NCBI GenBank assembly: GCA_002342035.1
Contig: DDPE01000011.1
Location: forward strand, 1-48,297
DNA length: 48,297 nt
Reading direction: 5' to 3'
Source: Asticcacaulis sp. UBA2476
GTDB lineage: Bacteria; Pseudomonadota; Alphaproteobacteria; Caulobacterales; Caulobacteraceae
In this document: piece by piece, positions 40,246-48,297 of the stretch
How the letters are laid out: each line of letters begins with the position of its first letter
Numbering within the stretch: position 1 is the stretch's first letter
Translations under genes and position numbers: made by a program
Notes under the pieces: generated by a model
The model's database searches: none
Seen by the model: the letters and a program-made list of their open reading frames with translations, nothing else
Told to the model about the DNA's origin: nothing

Positions 40246-40956
40246 TTAAGCCTCCACGGTGCGGATAGTGCGCTGCTCGATGCGCTTTTCAAAAGTGCCC
40301 TGCACGATGCGGTCAACATAGATGCCAGGGGTGTGGATGTTGTCAGGATCAAGCGCGCCTACCGGCACAATTTCCTCGACCTCGGCCACGCAGACCTTAC
40401 CAGCCGTGGCCATCATCGGGTTAAAGTTGCGGGCGGTTTTACGGAAGATCAGATTGCCGCGGGCATCCCCCTTCCAGGCCTTGATGATCGACACATCAGC
40501 AACAAGGCCCGTTTCCAGCACGTAATTTTTGCCGTCAAAGTCCTTGGTTTCCTTGCCCTCAGCCACCAAGGTTCCATAGCCGGTGGCGGTATAAAACCCC
40601 GGAATACCCGCGCCACCCGCACGGATGCGCTCAGCCAGAGTGCCTTGCGGATTAAATTCTAGTTCCAGTTCACTGGCTAGGTACTGCCGCTCAAACTCTT
40701 TGTTTTCCCCGACGTATGACGAGATCATTTTTTTGATTTGGCGGGTATTGAGCAGCATCCCTAAGCCAAATCCATCGACCCCGGCATTATTGGAAATGAC
40801 GGTCAGATCTTTGGTGCCCGCATCACGCACGGCGGCGATCAGGTTTTCCGGAATGCCGCACAGGCCAAATCCGCCTGACATTACGGTCATGCCGTCAAAC
40901 AACAGCCCGTCAAGCGCGCTTTTAGCGTCTGTGTAAACCTTGCTGGCCGATGTCAT
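40246..40956 (-). CDS. scoA: 3-oxoacid CoA-transferase, subunit A
   Basis: A 236-residue alpha subunit. MSGGFGLCGIPENLIAAV (about 27-44) is the conserved glycine-rich CoA-transferase A motif, followed by the SNNAGVDGFGLGMLL segment, then the SYVGENKEFERQYL helix and the C-terminal PGIYVDRIVQG. It pairs with subunit B downstream. On the mRNA, its likely ribosome binding site (GCGAGG) lies in the 3' arm of a 9-bp hairpin, 6 nt from the ATG. Confidence 0.94.
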   Translation of the reverse strand: MTSASKVYTDAKSALDGLLFDGMTVMSGGFGLCGIPENLIAAVRDAGTKDLTVISNNAGVDGFGLGMLLNTRQIKKMISSYVGENKEFERQYLASELELEFNPQGTLAERIRAGGAGIPGFYTATGYGTLVAEGKETKDFDGKNYVLETGLVADVSIIKAWKGDARGNLIFRKTARNFNPMMATAGKVCVAEVEEIVPVGALDPDNIHTPGIYVDRIVQGTFEKRIEQRTIRTVEA

Positions 40957-40962
40957 GTAAGT

Positions 40963-40996
40963 GCCTCGCCCTGATGCGTTTATGTTGGGGCGAGGC
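40963..40996 (-). promoter_or_regulatory. Hairpin overlapping the scoA ribosome binding site
   Basis: GCCTCGCCC (40963-40971) pairs with GGGCGAGGC (40988-40996), 16-nt loop. On the scoA transcript the 3' arm contains the purine-rich GCGAGG just upstream of the start, so the fold could limit translation. It may instead be the terminator of the preceding reductase gene, but it lacks a T-run. Confidence 0.45.
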
Positions 40997-41058
40997 TATG
41001 CCATATCGGCTTGATTTGTCACGCGCAAATACGCTGCGCTGCGGCAAAATTATGTGAT

Positions 41059-42282
41059 TTACCCTGCCGTCAGAAATGGTTTGAGCGACGCCGCAGCGTC
41101 GGCCACGACGGACGGATCGAGCGGCACACCCTTGGCAATCAGTTGCTTGGCCGCCATAAAATCAGCCGGGCGATTGACGCATTCGGCGGCGCGCAAACGG
41201 TGGTCATCATCAAGGTGAAAAACGCTGAATGCGCCGTCATCAGGATTGCCGCGCACGACCGTGTTTGACACCGGCGGGATCAGGCCCGCGATCTGCAGCT
41301 TATAGTCATATTGATCCGACCAGAACCACGGTACTTCCGGGGCGGGTGGTTTGGAACCGGCAATGGCCGCGGCGGCTTGCTTGGCCTGCTCCAGCGCATT
41401 GGGTACGCTCTCAAGCCGGTAGCGGCCTTCGTAATAGGGTTGCACCATGCGTGACGTCACATCGCCTATGGCAAAGATGTGGGGATCAGACGTTTTGGCC
41501 TCATTATCGACCTGCACTCCGTTTTCGCACAGCAGGCCGCAGGCGCGCGCCAGATCATCGCACGGCAGGGCGCCGATGCCGACCAGCAGCAGGTAAAACG
41601 GGAAGCCTTCACCGGTGTTTAATTGAACCGTAACGTCCCCATTGTCTCTGGGGGCGACAACCTCGATCGTGGAACCAAGGTGGAAATTGACACCGTTATC
41701 TTTATGAACGCGCGTAAAAAAATCCGAAATAGCACGAGAGGCTACACGCGCTAGAATACGTTCTTCGCGCTCAAAAATGGAGACTATACAACCAAGTTTG
41801 CGGGCTGCGGCGGCGACTTCGAGGCCAACATATCCGGCACCAATTAATCCAATAGGTTCACTCGGCATCAGACGCGATTTCAATGCTTCCGCTTGCTCGA
41901 TCGTGTGAAGCCTGTAGATAGGAGCTTCCGCATACGCTGCCGCAAACGGCCGCGCGGTCGATCCGGTGGCGAGTATCAGATGGTTGTAGCCGATACGGGC
42001 GCCATCGCTGAGTTCAATCTGCTGTGCCTCCCTGTCAATCATTGATACGCGGGTGTTCAGGCGCAGCGTGATGTTTTTTTCATCGTAATAACTGGCCGGG
42101 CGCAGATAGAGATCTTCTTCCTCGGCTTCGCCTTTCAGCCACGCCTTGGACAGGGGCGGGCGTTGATAGGGCAGATAGGCTTCCGCCCCGATCAGGGTAA
42201 TGTCACCGTCATAGCCATATTGCCGTAGAAAGGCCGCCGCACTGCCGCCGGCATGGCCTGCACCGATGATCACCACGCCCAT
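41059..42282 (-). CDS. FAD-dependent NAD(P)H oxidoreductase (ferredoxin reductase type)
   Basis: A 407-residue flavoprotein of the putidaredoxin/rubredoxin reductase class. VVIIGAGHAGGSAAAFLRQ is the FAD-binding motif; YLPYQRPPLSKAWLKGE is the family signature for the FAD site; LIGAGYVGLEVAAAARKLG is the NAD(P)H Rossmann motif; IFAIGDVTSR is the second FAD strand. The C-terminal domain (about 320-407) is the Reductase_C type. It passes electrons from NADH to a small iron-sulfur protein, whose gene is not near. It starts 3 nt after folD on the same strand. Confidence 0.9.
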   Translation of the reverse strand: MGVVIIGAGHAGGSAAAFLRQYGYDGDITLIGAEAYLPYQRPPLSKAWLKGEAEEEDLYLRPASYYDEKNITLRLNTRVSMIDREAQQIELSDGARIGYNHLILATGSTARPFAAAYAEAPIYRLHTIEQAEALKSRLMPSEPIGLIGAGYVGLEVAAAARKLGCIVSIFEREERILARVASRAISDFFTRVHKDNGVNFHLGSTIEVVAPRDNGDVTVQLNTGEGFPFYLLLVGIGALPCDDLARACGLLCENGVQVDNEAKTSDPHIFAIGDVTSRMVQPYYEGRYRLESVPNALEQAKQAAAAIAGSKPPAPEVPWFWSDQYDYKLQIAGLIPPVSNTVVRGNPDDGAFSVFHLDDDHRLRAAECVNRPADFMAAKQLIAKGVPLDPSVVADAAASLKPFLTAG

Positions 42283-42285
42283 GGG

Positions 42286-43197
42286 TTATAGCCCTTCCGG
42301 CGTCGGCAGACCGTGCTGCAAACAGGCGGCGTGAAGCGTGTTGTTCAGCAGGCAGGCAATGGTCATCGGCCCGACCCCGCGCGGTACCGGTGTGATCGCC
42401 TTGGCGCGGAGTTTGGCGGCGTCAAAATCAACATCGCCGACAACTTTCGATTTGTCGTCAACCTCGATACGGTTAATGCCGACATCGATGACATAGGCGC
42501 CGTCCTTGACCCAATCCCCGGCGATGAATTTAGGGCGACCGACCGCCGCAACCAGAATATCAGCCGTCAGGCATAAGTCTTTGAGATTTTTTGTTTTTGA
42601 ATGCGCAATTGTGACCGTGCAATCCTGATTAAGCAGCAATTGCGCCATCGGTTTACCGACAATATTCGAGCGTCCCACGATAACTGCGTTCATCCCCGCC
42701 AGTGACCCACCGCCGTGAGTTTTGACGGCATCTTTCAGCAACATCAGGCTGCCGAGCGGGGTGCAGGGGACAATGCCGTCAAGACCCACGGCCAGTTTCC
42801 CGGCATTTTCAACGTGGAAACCGTCCACGTCTTTGAGCGGATCGATGGCGTCAATCACCTTGAGCGACGACATATGCTTAGGCAGGGGCAACTGAACCAG
42901 TATGCCATTGACCGCGGTGTCGGCATTCAGTTCGGCGATCAATTTCAGCAAGTCATCTTCGGTGGTGGTGTCAGGCAAGGTAAGGGTGCGCGATTCCATG
43001 CCGATGGCCCGCGTACTTTCGCCTTTGTTCTTGACGTAGATCTGGCTGGCCGGATCATCGCCGACAATGACGACCACAAGGCAGGGCGTGATACCGTGGG
43101 CCGCCTTAAGCTCAGCCACCTTGACCGCCAGTCGGTCCCGCAGACCCTTGGCGTAGCCAAACCCATCGATAATATTGCCCAGATTGGTGTCGGTCAT
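42286..43197 (-). CDS. folD: Bifunctional methylenetetrahydrofolate dehydrogenase/cyclohydrolase
   Basis: A 303-residue enzyme that converts methylene-THF to formyl-THF through its NADP-linked dehydrogenase and cyclohydrolase activities. QIYVKNKGESTRAIGM carries the catalytic Lys (about 58), NGILVQLPLPKHM follows, GRSNIVGKPMAQLLL is the NADP motif, and VPRGVGPMTIACLL is the C-terminal motif, with Arg where many homologues have Gly. Its length is typical. It lies between the formylglutamate amidohydrolase gene and the FAD reductase on the same strand. Confidence 0.96.
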   Translation of the reverse strand: MTDTNLGNIIDGFGYAKGLRDRLAVKVAELKAAHGITPCLVVVIVGDDPASQIYVKNKGESTRAIGMESRTLTLPDTTTEDDLLKLIAELNADTAVNGILVQLPLPKHMSSLKVIDAIDPLKDVDGFHVENAGKLAVGLDGIVPCTPLGSLMLLKDAVKTHGGGSLAGMNAVIVGRSNIVGKPMAQLLLNQDCTVTIAHSKTKNLKDLCLTADILVAAVGRPKFIAGDWVKDGAYVIDVGINRIEVDDKSKVVGDVDFDAAKLRAKAITPVPRGVGPMTIACLLNNTLHAACLQHGLPTPEGL

Positions 43198-43223
43198 AAA
43201 AAAAGGCTCGCGCGTTGTTGCAA

Positions 43224-44057
43224 TTAACCCGGTCTATAAGACCGCTCAAGGTGAGAAAGCAAGGCCTCAACCAGCGATTTCAAGCGCATTGACATGGCCA
43301 TCGCCCGCTCGGCATAGAATGTGCGCGGGTCGGCTGTATCGAGATACCGATCCTGTACGATCTCGGTCTGAAGGCTGAACTGGTTGATCTCAGGTCGGCC
43401 ATAATGTCGGGTCGTGTAGCCGCCCTTAAAGCGACCATCGAGCACGCTGGAAAATGGTGATGGCGTTTTCTGCCAACGGCGCACGACCTCCAAAATCTCC
43501 GGAGCCACGGTTTGCCCGTCATTGCTGCCCAGATTGATGTCGGGGAGTTGACCGCTGAACAGGCTGGGGATCGCGCTGCGGATCGAGTGGGCGTCGATCA
43601 AAAGGGCATAACCATGACGTGCGCGGGTCGCGCTCAGAATCTCAGTCAATCGTTGATGATAGGGTGCGTGATACTGCATCCGTCGCTGTTCAACCTCAGC
43701 GGCATCGGGTTCTAACCCTGCGATATACAGCGGCTGAAGATCAAAATCCGTCAGCGGGCACAGGGCCGTCTCGAATTTGCCGGGATACAGCGCGCCGCCA
43801 TCAGGCGGACGATTAAGATCGATGACATAGCGGCTGTGGGTCGCCCATAATGTGCTGGCGCCCAGACTGCGGGCAAAATCGTAAAGCCGGTGAACATGAA
43901 AATCGGTTTCTCCCACACTCTGTCCGGTCGGTGTCATGCGGGCGGCAATGTCGGCGGGCAGATGGGTGCCGACATGCGGGGCGGCAATCACCAGTGGTCC
44001 GTCGCCGGGCTGGTGCTCAAATATAGCCATATCCGCAGAGGCTGTGGTTTCATCCAT
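43224..44057 (-). CDS. N-formylglutamate amidohydrolase family protein
   Basis: A 277-residue zinc hydrolase of the FGase/HutG family. IAAPHVGTHLPADI carries the conserved His near residue 27, a TDFHVHRLYD segment has the Asp-x-His pair, SRYVIDLNRPPDG is the family substrate motif (Arg-x-x-x-Asp-x-Asn-Arg) and LLIDAHSIRS has the metal Asp-x-His. HutG-type enzymes split N-formylglutamate in histidine degradation. No hut genes are seen, so another formylated or acylated substrate is possible. It lies upstream of folD by 26 bp on the same strand. Confidence 0.88.
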   Translation of the reverse strand: MDETTASADMAIFEHQPGDGPLVIAAPHVGTHLPADIAARMTPTGQSVGETDFHVHRLYDFARSLGASTLWATHSRYVIDLNRPPDGGALYPGKFETALCPLTDFDLQPLYIAGLEPDAAEVEQRRMQYHAPYHQRLTEILSATRARHGYALLIDAHSIRSAIPSLFSGQLPDINLGSNDGQTVAPEILEVVRRWQKTPSPFSSVLDGRFKGGYTTRHYGRPEINQFSLQTEIVQDRYLDTADPRTFYAERAMAMSMRLKSLVEALLSHLERSYRPG

Positions 44058-44125
44058 GATTTATGTGAGCCGTGTTCGTTGATGTCTGTCAAGCGCGGCG
44101 GAGTTGGGGTATCTACTGACACGTC

Positions 44126-45973
44126 ATGGAATCGAAATTACTGATCAACATATTCATCTTTCTGGCGGCCGCCTGCGTGGTGGTGCCGCTGGCATCGCGT
44201 TTTAAGCTCGGCTCGGTTCTGGGCTATCTGATCGTCGGCGTTCTGATCGGGCCGTTTGCTCTGGGACTGATCGACCAGCCGGAAAGGATTATGGGCTTTG
44301 CCGAATTTGGCGTGATCATGATGCTGTTCCTTATCGGGCTGGAACTGGAACCGGACACATTGTGGCGGTTGCGGCGCTCGATCATCGGCATGGGCGGCTT
44401 GCAGGTCGTGGTCACTAGCGTGGCGATCATGCTCATTGGGATGGCTATGGGCCATGACTGGCAAACGACACTGGCGGTCGGCATGGCTCTGTCACTGTCG
44501 TCGACGGCCCTTGTTATGCAGATGTTGCAGGAGAAAAAGCTGCTGCACACCAATGTGGGGCAGACCTCATTCTCGGTCCTGTTGTTTCAGGACATAGCCG
44601 TTATTTTCATTCTGATCCTGTTGCCGTTTCTGGCGGCATCGCTTGGGGTGCCCGAAAGCCGCATCGCCAATGAGGCCGGCCATGGCCACGGATTATTAGC
44701 GGATGCACCGGCATGGATGCAGGCGGGCGCCGTCGTGCTGGTGCTCGGCACTATGGTCATGGCCGCGCGCTTTATCCTGCCCAAGCTGTTTCATGCGGTG
44801 GCGAAGACCAACTTGCGTGAATTGTTTACGGCGACGTCGCTGGCGCTGGTGGTGGGCACGACGGTGTTGATGGAAATGGTAGGGGTGTCACCGGCCCTGG
44901 GGGCCTTTATTGGCGGGGTGATCCTCGCCAACTCTGAATATAAACGCACGATTGAAACCGATATCGAGCCCTTCAAGGGCTTGCTGCTGGGGCTATTTTT
45001 TATCTCGGTCGGCATGGGTATGAATTTCGATGTCCTGCTTGATAATCCCTTTGGTCTGATGGCGGCTGTCCTTGGGCTGATTGCCGTTAAGGCCGTGGTT
45101 ATTATGGCTCTGGCCAAATGGTTTGGCTTTAGCGGCGAAGAAAACCTGGGGCTGGCGCTGGGGCTGGCGCAGGGTGGGGAATTCGCCTTTGTGCTGTTTC
45201 AGATGATCTATGGCTTACGGATTATCGACGGCGAGATGTATCGCTCGCTCATGCTGATCGTGGCCATATCGATCGCCTGTACGCCGCTGATTATGGAGTT
45301 GTACGCCCGCTATATTGTGCCGCGGTTTTTGACGGTTTTGCCGGATCGGGAATTTGATGAAATCAATGAGCGCAATAGTGTCATCATCGCGGGCTTTGGG
45401 CGTTACGGTCAGGTCATTGGCCGGTTTCTGCGCCATCAAGGTGTCGGCATCACCGTGCTTGAGAATAATCCCGACCAGATCGAACTGGTGCGTAAGTTCG
45501 GGTCTACGGCCTATTTCGGGGATGCGACGAGGCTTGATTTGTTGCGCGGCGCCGGTGCCGCTCAGGCGCGAGTTCTGGTGGTGGCGGTCGATGGGGCTGA
45601 AGATGCCCTGAATATCGTGCGCATGGCCAAACAGTATTTTCCGAACCTGAAAATCTATGCCCGCGCCCGTAACCGTCGTCATGCCTATGAGCTGGATAAG
45701 GCCGGGGCTGACCACTTCCGGCGTGAGACCTTTGAGTCGTCGCTGAATATGGCGCGTGAGGTGATGATTGCTCTGGGCTTCAAGCCTGCGGACATGGAGC
45801 GCAAGGCCAAGAAGTTTATGGCCCACGACGTCATGACGCTCAAAAAATCGTTTGAGTTCTTCGACAATGAGCCTGAACTGGTCAATATGTCCAAGCTCAG
45901 CGCCGAAGAACTGGAGCGCATCCTGCGCGAAGATGTCGCTGACCCGGAAAAAATCAACACCAACCTGCGCTAA
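44126..45973 (+). CDS. CPA2 (Kef-type) monovalent cation:proton antiporter
   Basis: A 615-residue protein. Twelve or thirteen hydrophobic segments (about 1-400) form a Na+/H+ exchanger domain, including LLFQDIAVIFILILLPFLA and the motif FFISVGMGMNFD. A TrkA-N nucleotide-binding domain follows: VIIAGFGRYGQVIGRFLRHQ (about 420-440), ENNPDQIELVRKFG and AYFGDATRLDLLRGAGA. This is the KefB/KefC arrangement that expels potassium in exchange for protons and is controlled by NAD(H)/glutathione adducts. No KefG/KefF partner is nearby. It overlaps the convergent chemotaxis receptor gene by 4 bp. Confidence 0.92.
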   Translation: MESKLLINIFIFLAAACVVVPLASRFKLGSVLGYLIVGVLIGPFALGLIDQPERIMGFAEFGVIMMLFLIGLELEPDTLWRLRRSIIGMGGLQVVVTSVAIMLIGMAMGHDWQTTLAVGMALSLSSTALVMQMLQEKKLLHTNVGQTSFSVLLFQDIAVIFILILLPFLAASLGVPESRIANEAGHGHGLLADAPAWMQAGAVVLVLGTMVMAARFILPKLFHAVAKTNLRELFTATSLALVVGTTVLMEMVGVSPALGAFIGGVILANSEYKRTIETDIEPFKGLLLGLFFISVGMGMNFDVLLDNPFGLMAAVLGLIAVKAVVIMALAKWFGFSGEENLGLALGLAQGGEFAFVLFQMIYGLRIIDGEMYRSLMLIVAISIACTPLIMELYARYIVPRFLTVLPDREFDEINERNSVIIAGFGRYGQVIGRFLRHQGVGITVLENNPDQIELVRKFGSTAYFGDATRLDLLRGAGAAQARVLVVAVDGAEDALNIVRMAKQYFPNLKIYARARNRRHAYELDKAGADHFRRETFESSLNMAREVMIALGFKPADMERKAKKFMAHDVMTLKKSFEFFDNEPELVNMSKLSAEELERILREDVADPEKINTNLR

Positions 45974-47679
45974 GCGGCCCGGTCAGACGCGAAGGTTTCG
46001 ACCGCGTCAGACAGGCGTGACAAGGCTCCGGATACACGATCGGCCGCGGTGGCCAGATCCTGAGCCGTCTGGCGTGAGGCGGCGACGCGCTCAGACGCGC
46101 TGACCACGGCCTGACGGGTATCATCGGCACTGCGGGCGGCTGATGCTGCGCCATCGGAAATGGCCGAAGACGATACGCTTTGGTCCGCTACGGCACCTGA
46201 CATGGCCGAAGCCAGATTTTGCACCTCACCCAGCACCGCCGTGATGTTGGTGATGGCATCGACCGTGTCGCGAGTGGCGGTCTGGATTTCGCTGATCTGA
46301 GCCACGATATCCTCGGTCGCCTTGGCGGTCTGGTTGGCCAGCGATTTGACTTCGGTGGCGACGACGGCAAAGCCTTTGCCGGCCTCACCGGCGCGGGCGG
46401 CCTCAATAGTGGCATTGAGGGCCAGCAGGTTTGTCTGGGCCGCAATCTGGCGGATCAGGCGCACCACATCATCGATCTTTTCAGCCGCATTGGCCAGTTG
46501 CGCCACCTTGACCGTAGCCGCATCGCCTTCGACCGTGGCCTTGTGCAGGGCTTCGGACGTGCTTTGAACCGAGGCTGAGACTTCATCGACCGCGCGCGCC
46601 AGGTTCTGGGAGGCTTCGGCCACATGGGCGACGGTGCGCGACGCTTCATCGCTGGTGTGGGCCGCGGCCCCCGTTGATTTTTCCGTGTCTGTGGCGCTGG
46701 ACTGCATATCGCCGGAGAGCTGGCTAAGCGCACGAACATCACTGCTTAAGATATCAAACAGACTGCGTGTGGTTTGCAGAAATGTGGCCACGCCGGTTTG
46801 GGTGCTGTCACGACGAGCGAGCGCCTGAGCGGCTTCAATGGCCTGTTGCTCGCGCAGGGTTTCGCGCTCACGGGCCGCATCGCGAAGATTAGCAATCGCG
46901 CGCCCGATCAGGCCGATTTCGTCGCTGTCATTTTGATGCGGGATATCGCGGTCAAGCTGGCCCTGAGCGATATCGCGCGCAGCATTTGATATTTTATCGA
47001 TCTTTTTCAGCTCTTTCGACAACAAGCTGTAGACCACGAGGGAGGACACGAGCAGCATGATCACCGCCATGCCCGCGAGTTTCAGGGCCTGCCCGATCAG
47101 AGCGGCATTGAGATCGGAAACCTTAGCTGCGCCGACAAAGATGATGCCGATGACCTTACCGTCAGCATTGATGACCGGCGTGTAGGCGGTCTGGTATTTT
47201 TCACCGACAATGGCGGCGACACCGAAAAAGGGTTTGCCCTCAGACACGGCGGGGAAGGCGGCACTGTCCTTGCCCAAGGGGGTGCCGACCGCGCGGGCCC
47301 CGTCGGGTTTGATGACATTGGTGGTCAGGCGCACGAAATCGGCAGCGGCGTCATCGGCTTTGAAAACCGTTACGTAGCCTTTATTGATCTGGCCAATGTC
47401 ATCGACCAGACTATTGTCGGCGAAGTCAGGAACGCTGTCGGCCCGTACCGCCTGAACAATCCCGGCGTCATTGGTGTCAACTTGTGTGCCGGGGGCTACG
47501 GCGGCATATTTATCGGCCGCGACCCTTAAGGACCACTCCAGTTGCTGGCGAACCTGATCATCAAGCCGGCCTTTCATGGCCACGAAATCGAGCAAGGCTG
47601 TGACCACGACGGCGGCGGCGATACAGACAAACACTGCGCTCAGGATGCGACCTTTGAGCGACGACAGAATTTTGGCCAC
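45970..47679 (-). CDS. Methyl-accepting chemotaxis protein with Cache domain
   Basis: A 569-residue receptor. GTG 47679 is chosen because AGGGA lies about 7 nt upstream; a longer start to 47754 is rejected. Helix 1 (about 8-32, ILSAVFVCIAAAVVVTALL) is followed by a periplasmic sCache-like domain (about 35-190, with YQTAYTPVINADGKVIGIIF), helix 2 (about 200-222), HAMP (LKKIDKISNAARDIAQGQL), and a signalling coiled coil with the conserved tip IRQIAAQTNLLALNATIEAARAGEAG in two parts. The ligand is unknown; Cache domains bind small acids or amino acids. No CheR-tethering pentapeptide is seen at the C-terminus. Confidence 0.94.
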   Translation of the reverse strand: MAKILSSLKGRILSAVFVCIAAAVVVTALLDFVAMKGRLDDQVRQQLEWSLRVAADKYAAVAPGTQVDTNDAGIVQAVRADSVPDFADNSLVDDIGQINKGYVTVFKADDAAADFVRLTTNVIKPDGARAVGTPLGKDSAAFPAVSEGKPFFGVAAIVGEKYQTAYTPVINADGKVIGIIFVGAAKVSDLNAALIGQALKLAGMAVIMLLVSSLVVYSLLSKELKKIDKISNAARDIAQGQLDRDIPHQNDSDEIGLIGRAIANLRDAARERETLREQQAIEAAQALARRDSTQTGVATFLQTTRSLFDILSSDVRALSQLSGDMQSSATDTEKSTGAAAHTSDEASRTVAHVAEASQNLARAVDEVSASVQSTSEALHKATVEGDAATVKVAQLANAAEKIDDVVRLIRQIAAQTNLLALNATIEAARAGEAGKGFAVVATEVKSLANQTAKATEDIVAQISEIQTATRDTVDAITNITAVLGEVQNLASAMSGAVADQSVSSSAISDGAASAARSADDTRQAVVSASERVAASRQTAQDLATAADRVSGALSRLSDAVETFASDRAA

Positions 47680-47811
47680 GCGGAGTCCCTTATAATCAAA
47701 CGATTCACCTATGCTGCGACTATCGGCCGCAGTGGTAACTATAGGGTTAACCAAAAGGGCTTAAAGGGGTGCTCAAAGCCTTGCGTGGTAAGTGTTTGCC
47801 GCAAAAGCAAT

Positions 47812-47841
47812 ATGCGAAAAAGTGTTAGCGGTTTTTCGCAT
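47812..47841. repeat. REP-like palindromic repeat, copy 3 (short)
   Basis: ATGCGAAAAA and TTTTTCGCAT form a perfect 10-bp stem with a 10-nt loop GTGTTAGCGG. It shares the AAAAAGTGT...GCGGTTTTT core with the two 48-bp copies but has a different outer stem. Confidence 0.75.
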
Positions 47842-47858
47842 CAATATTACGCTAAAAA

Positions 47859-48116
47859 TCAAAGCCGGTGGCGTTTCAGCCACGCGGCGGCGTATCCGCA
47901 GATAGGCACGATTTTTTGCGGACGGTCGCTTACGGTATCGACCAGCCCTTGCATCAGCTTTCCCGCCGCGCCTGTGCCGCGCAAGGCATCGGGTGCAAAA
48001 ACGTAATCGATATAGAGGGTGTCGCCGGTGACATGATAATCAGCATAGGCGGTTTCGCCCTCAACCGACAATTCAAAGCGGCTTTCGGCGGTATTGTCGA
48101 TAACGGCGGTGGCCAT
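47859..48116 (-). CDS. Small GNAT-fold N-acetyltransferase-like protein
   Basis: An 85-residue protein starting at ATG 48116 with AAGGAG 9 nt upstream; a longer frame to 48188 is rejected. RFELSVEGETAYADYHV gives the N-terminal strands, and FAPDALRGTGAAGKLMQGLV is the acetyl-CoA binding loop (R-G-T-G-A-A-G/K-L) of the short Gcn5-related family (PF14542-type). At half the usual GNAT length it is a minimal acetyl-CoA-binding domain; the acceptor is unknown. Confidence 0.85.
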   Translation of the reverse strand: MATAVIDNTAESRFELSVEGETAYADYHVTGDTLYIDYVFAPDALRGTGAAGKLMQGLVDTVSDRPQKIVPICGYAAAWLKRHRL

Positions 48117-48193
48117 GGGTGTCGCTCCTTGAAGATCGACTCCAAAGATGAGGCCGTCCGTGTAAACTTTCAATAGAGCTTCGACCACGCGAC

Positions 48194-48222
48194 AAAGTAC
48201 ACTGAGCGGAGCGAAGGACTTT
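48194..48222. repeat. 29-bp dispersed repeat, copy 2
   Basis: Matches 25671-25699 at 28 of 29 bases (T to G at position 15). It is in the leader-side region of the small GNAT gene. A tract of related GAGCGAAGCGA-type bases continues to the window end. Confidence 0.85.
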
Positions 48223-48297
48223 GGAGTGAGATGGCCGGAGCGAAGCGACTAGCGACCAAGCGGGAGCGCAGGCTGCGCGCCGCCAAGGGCCCTTGGC
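48223..48297. other. Window-end tract without supported gene
   Basis: The last 75 bp hold a repeat-like GC-rich tract (AGCGAAGCGACTAGCGACC) ending in the perfect 16-bp palindrome GCCAAGGGCCCTTGGC (48282-48297). A plus-strand ATG at 48231 opens a frame to the edge, but its basic, repetitive translation is not convincing. Confidence 0.4.

Noticed and set aside
41059..42282. FAD reductase as the flavin partner of the halogenases
   Set aside because: It is of the ferredoxin-reductase type with a Reductase_C domain, about 26 kb away and cotranscribed with folD; halogenases normally use short-chain flavin reductases.
48231..48297. Start of a new gene at the right edge
   Set aside because: Only 22 codons visible, basic and repetitive, overlapping a repeat-like tract; no ribosome binding site.
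1..48297. CRISPR array, insertion sequence, prophage or toxin-antitoxin system
   Set aside because: No regularly spaced direct repeats, transposase, integrase, phage structural motif or toxin pair was seen on either strand.

Overview
The window looks like chromosomal DNA of an alphaproteobacterium of the Caulobacteraceae, most like Asticcacaulis. This is inferred from the TIGR01782-type TonB-dependent receptor, tryptophan-halogenase-like genes beside it, a PadR/DUF1700/GIN operon, STAS-MlaE and a moderately high GC content. No rRNA, tRNA, CRISPR, phage or insertion sequence was recognised.

Layout. (1) 1-3280: the 5' end of a GH130-like glycosidase gene, two small hypotheticals, an ArsC/Spx-like reductase, and a PadR - DUF1700 - GIN-domain operon closed by a perfect 15-bp hairpin. 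(2) 3290-20597: a carbohydrate island. It holds NagX-like acyltransferase and GH20 hexosaminidase 1 (minus strand), a large TonB-dependent receptor, three overlapping flavin-dependent halogenase-family genes, a GH18 chitinase, GH20 hexosaminidase 2, a GH16 beta-glucanase and a DUF6445 protein. Chitin plus beta-glucan activities suggest use of fungal or other chitinous cell walls. The middle halogenase paralogue has lost the residues needed for halogenation. (3) 20594-32926: housekeeping and metabolic genes: MOSC protein, glutathione peroxidase, dGTPase-like HD protein, RluA-type pseudouridine synthase, zinc alcohol dehydrogenase, uracil-DNA glycosylase, 2-isopropylmalate synthase with a possible leader-peptide attenuator, aromatic aminotransferase, OsmC, nucleoside transporter flanked by an inverted pair of REP-like repeats, thioesterase and DUF3253 protein. 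(4) 31895-35620: a ferric-iron ABC importer (ATPase, fused permease, lipoprotein) with Fur-like boxes upstream. (5) 36021-39619: a Mla/MCE lipid-transport operon (STAS-permease, ATPase, MCE protein, auxiliary lipoprotein). (6) 39601-48116: ketoacid CoA-transferase A/B, FAD-dependent reductase, FolD, N-formylglutamate amidohydrolase, Kef-type antiporter, chemotaxis receptor and a small GNAT-like protein.

How the island could work: secreted or periplasmic GH18, GH20 and GH16 enzymes cut chitin and beta-glucan, the TonB receptor imports oligomers, the GH20 enzymes release GlcNAc, and NagX acts at the inner membrane. The role of the halogenase family beside such receptors is unresolved. No dedicated flavin reductase, nagA/nagB or nag regulator is visible in the window. 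A shared ATTGGTA-type motif near four promoters is a candidate common operator.

All function calls rest on reading motifs and family resemblance by eye; no database search was run.
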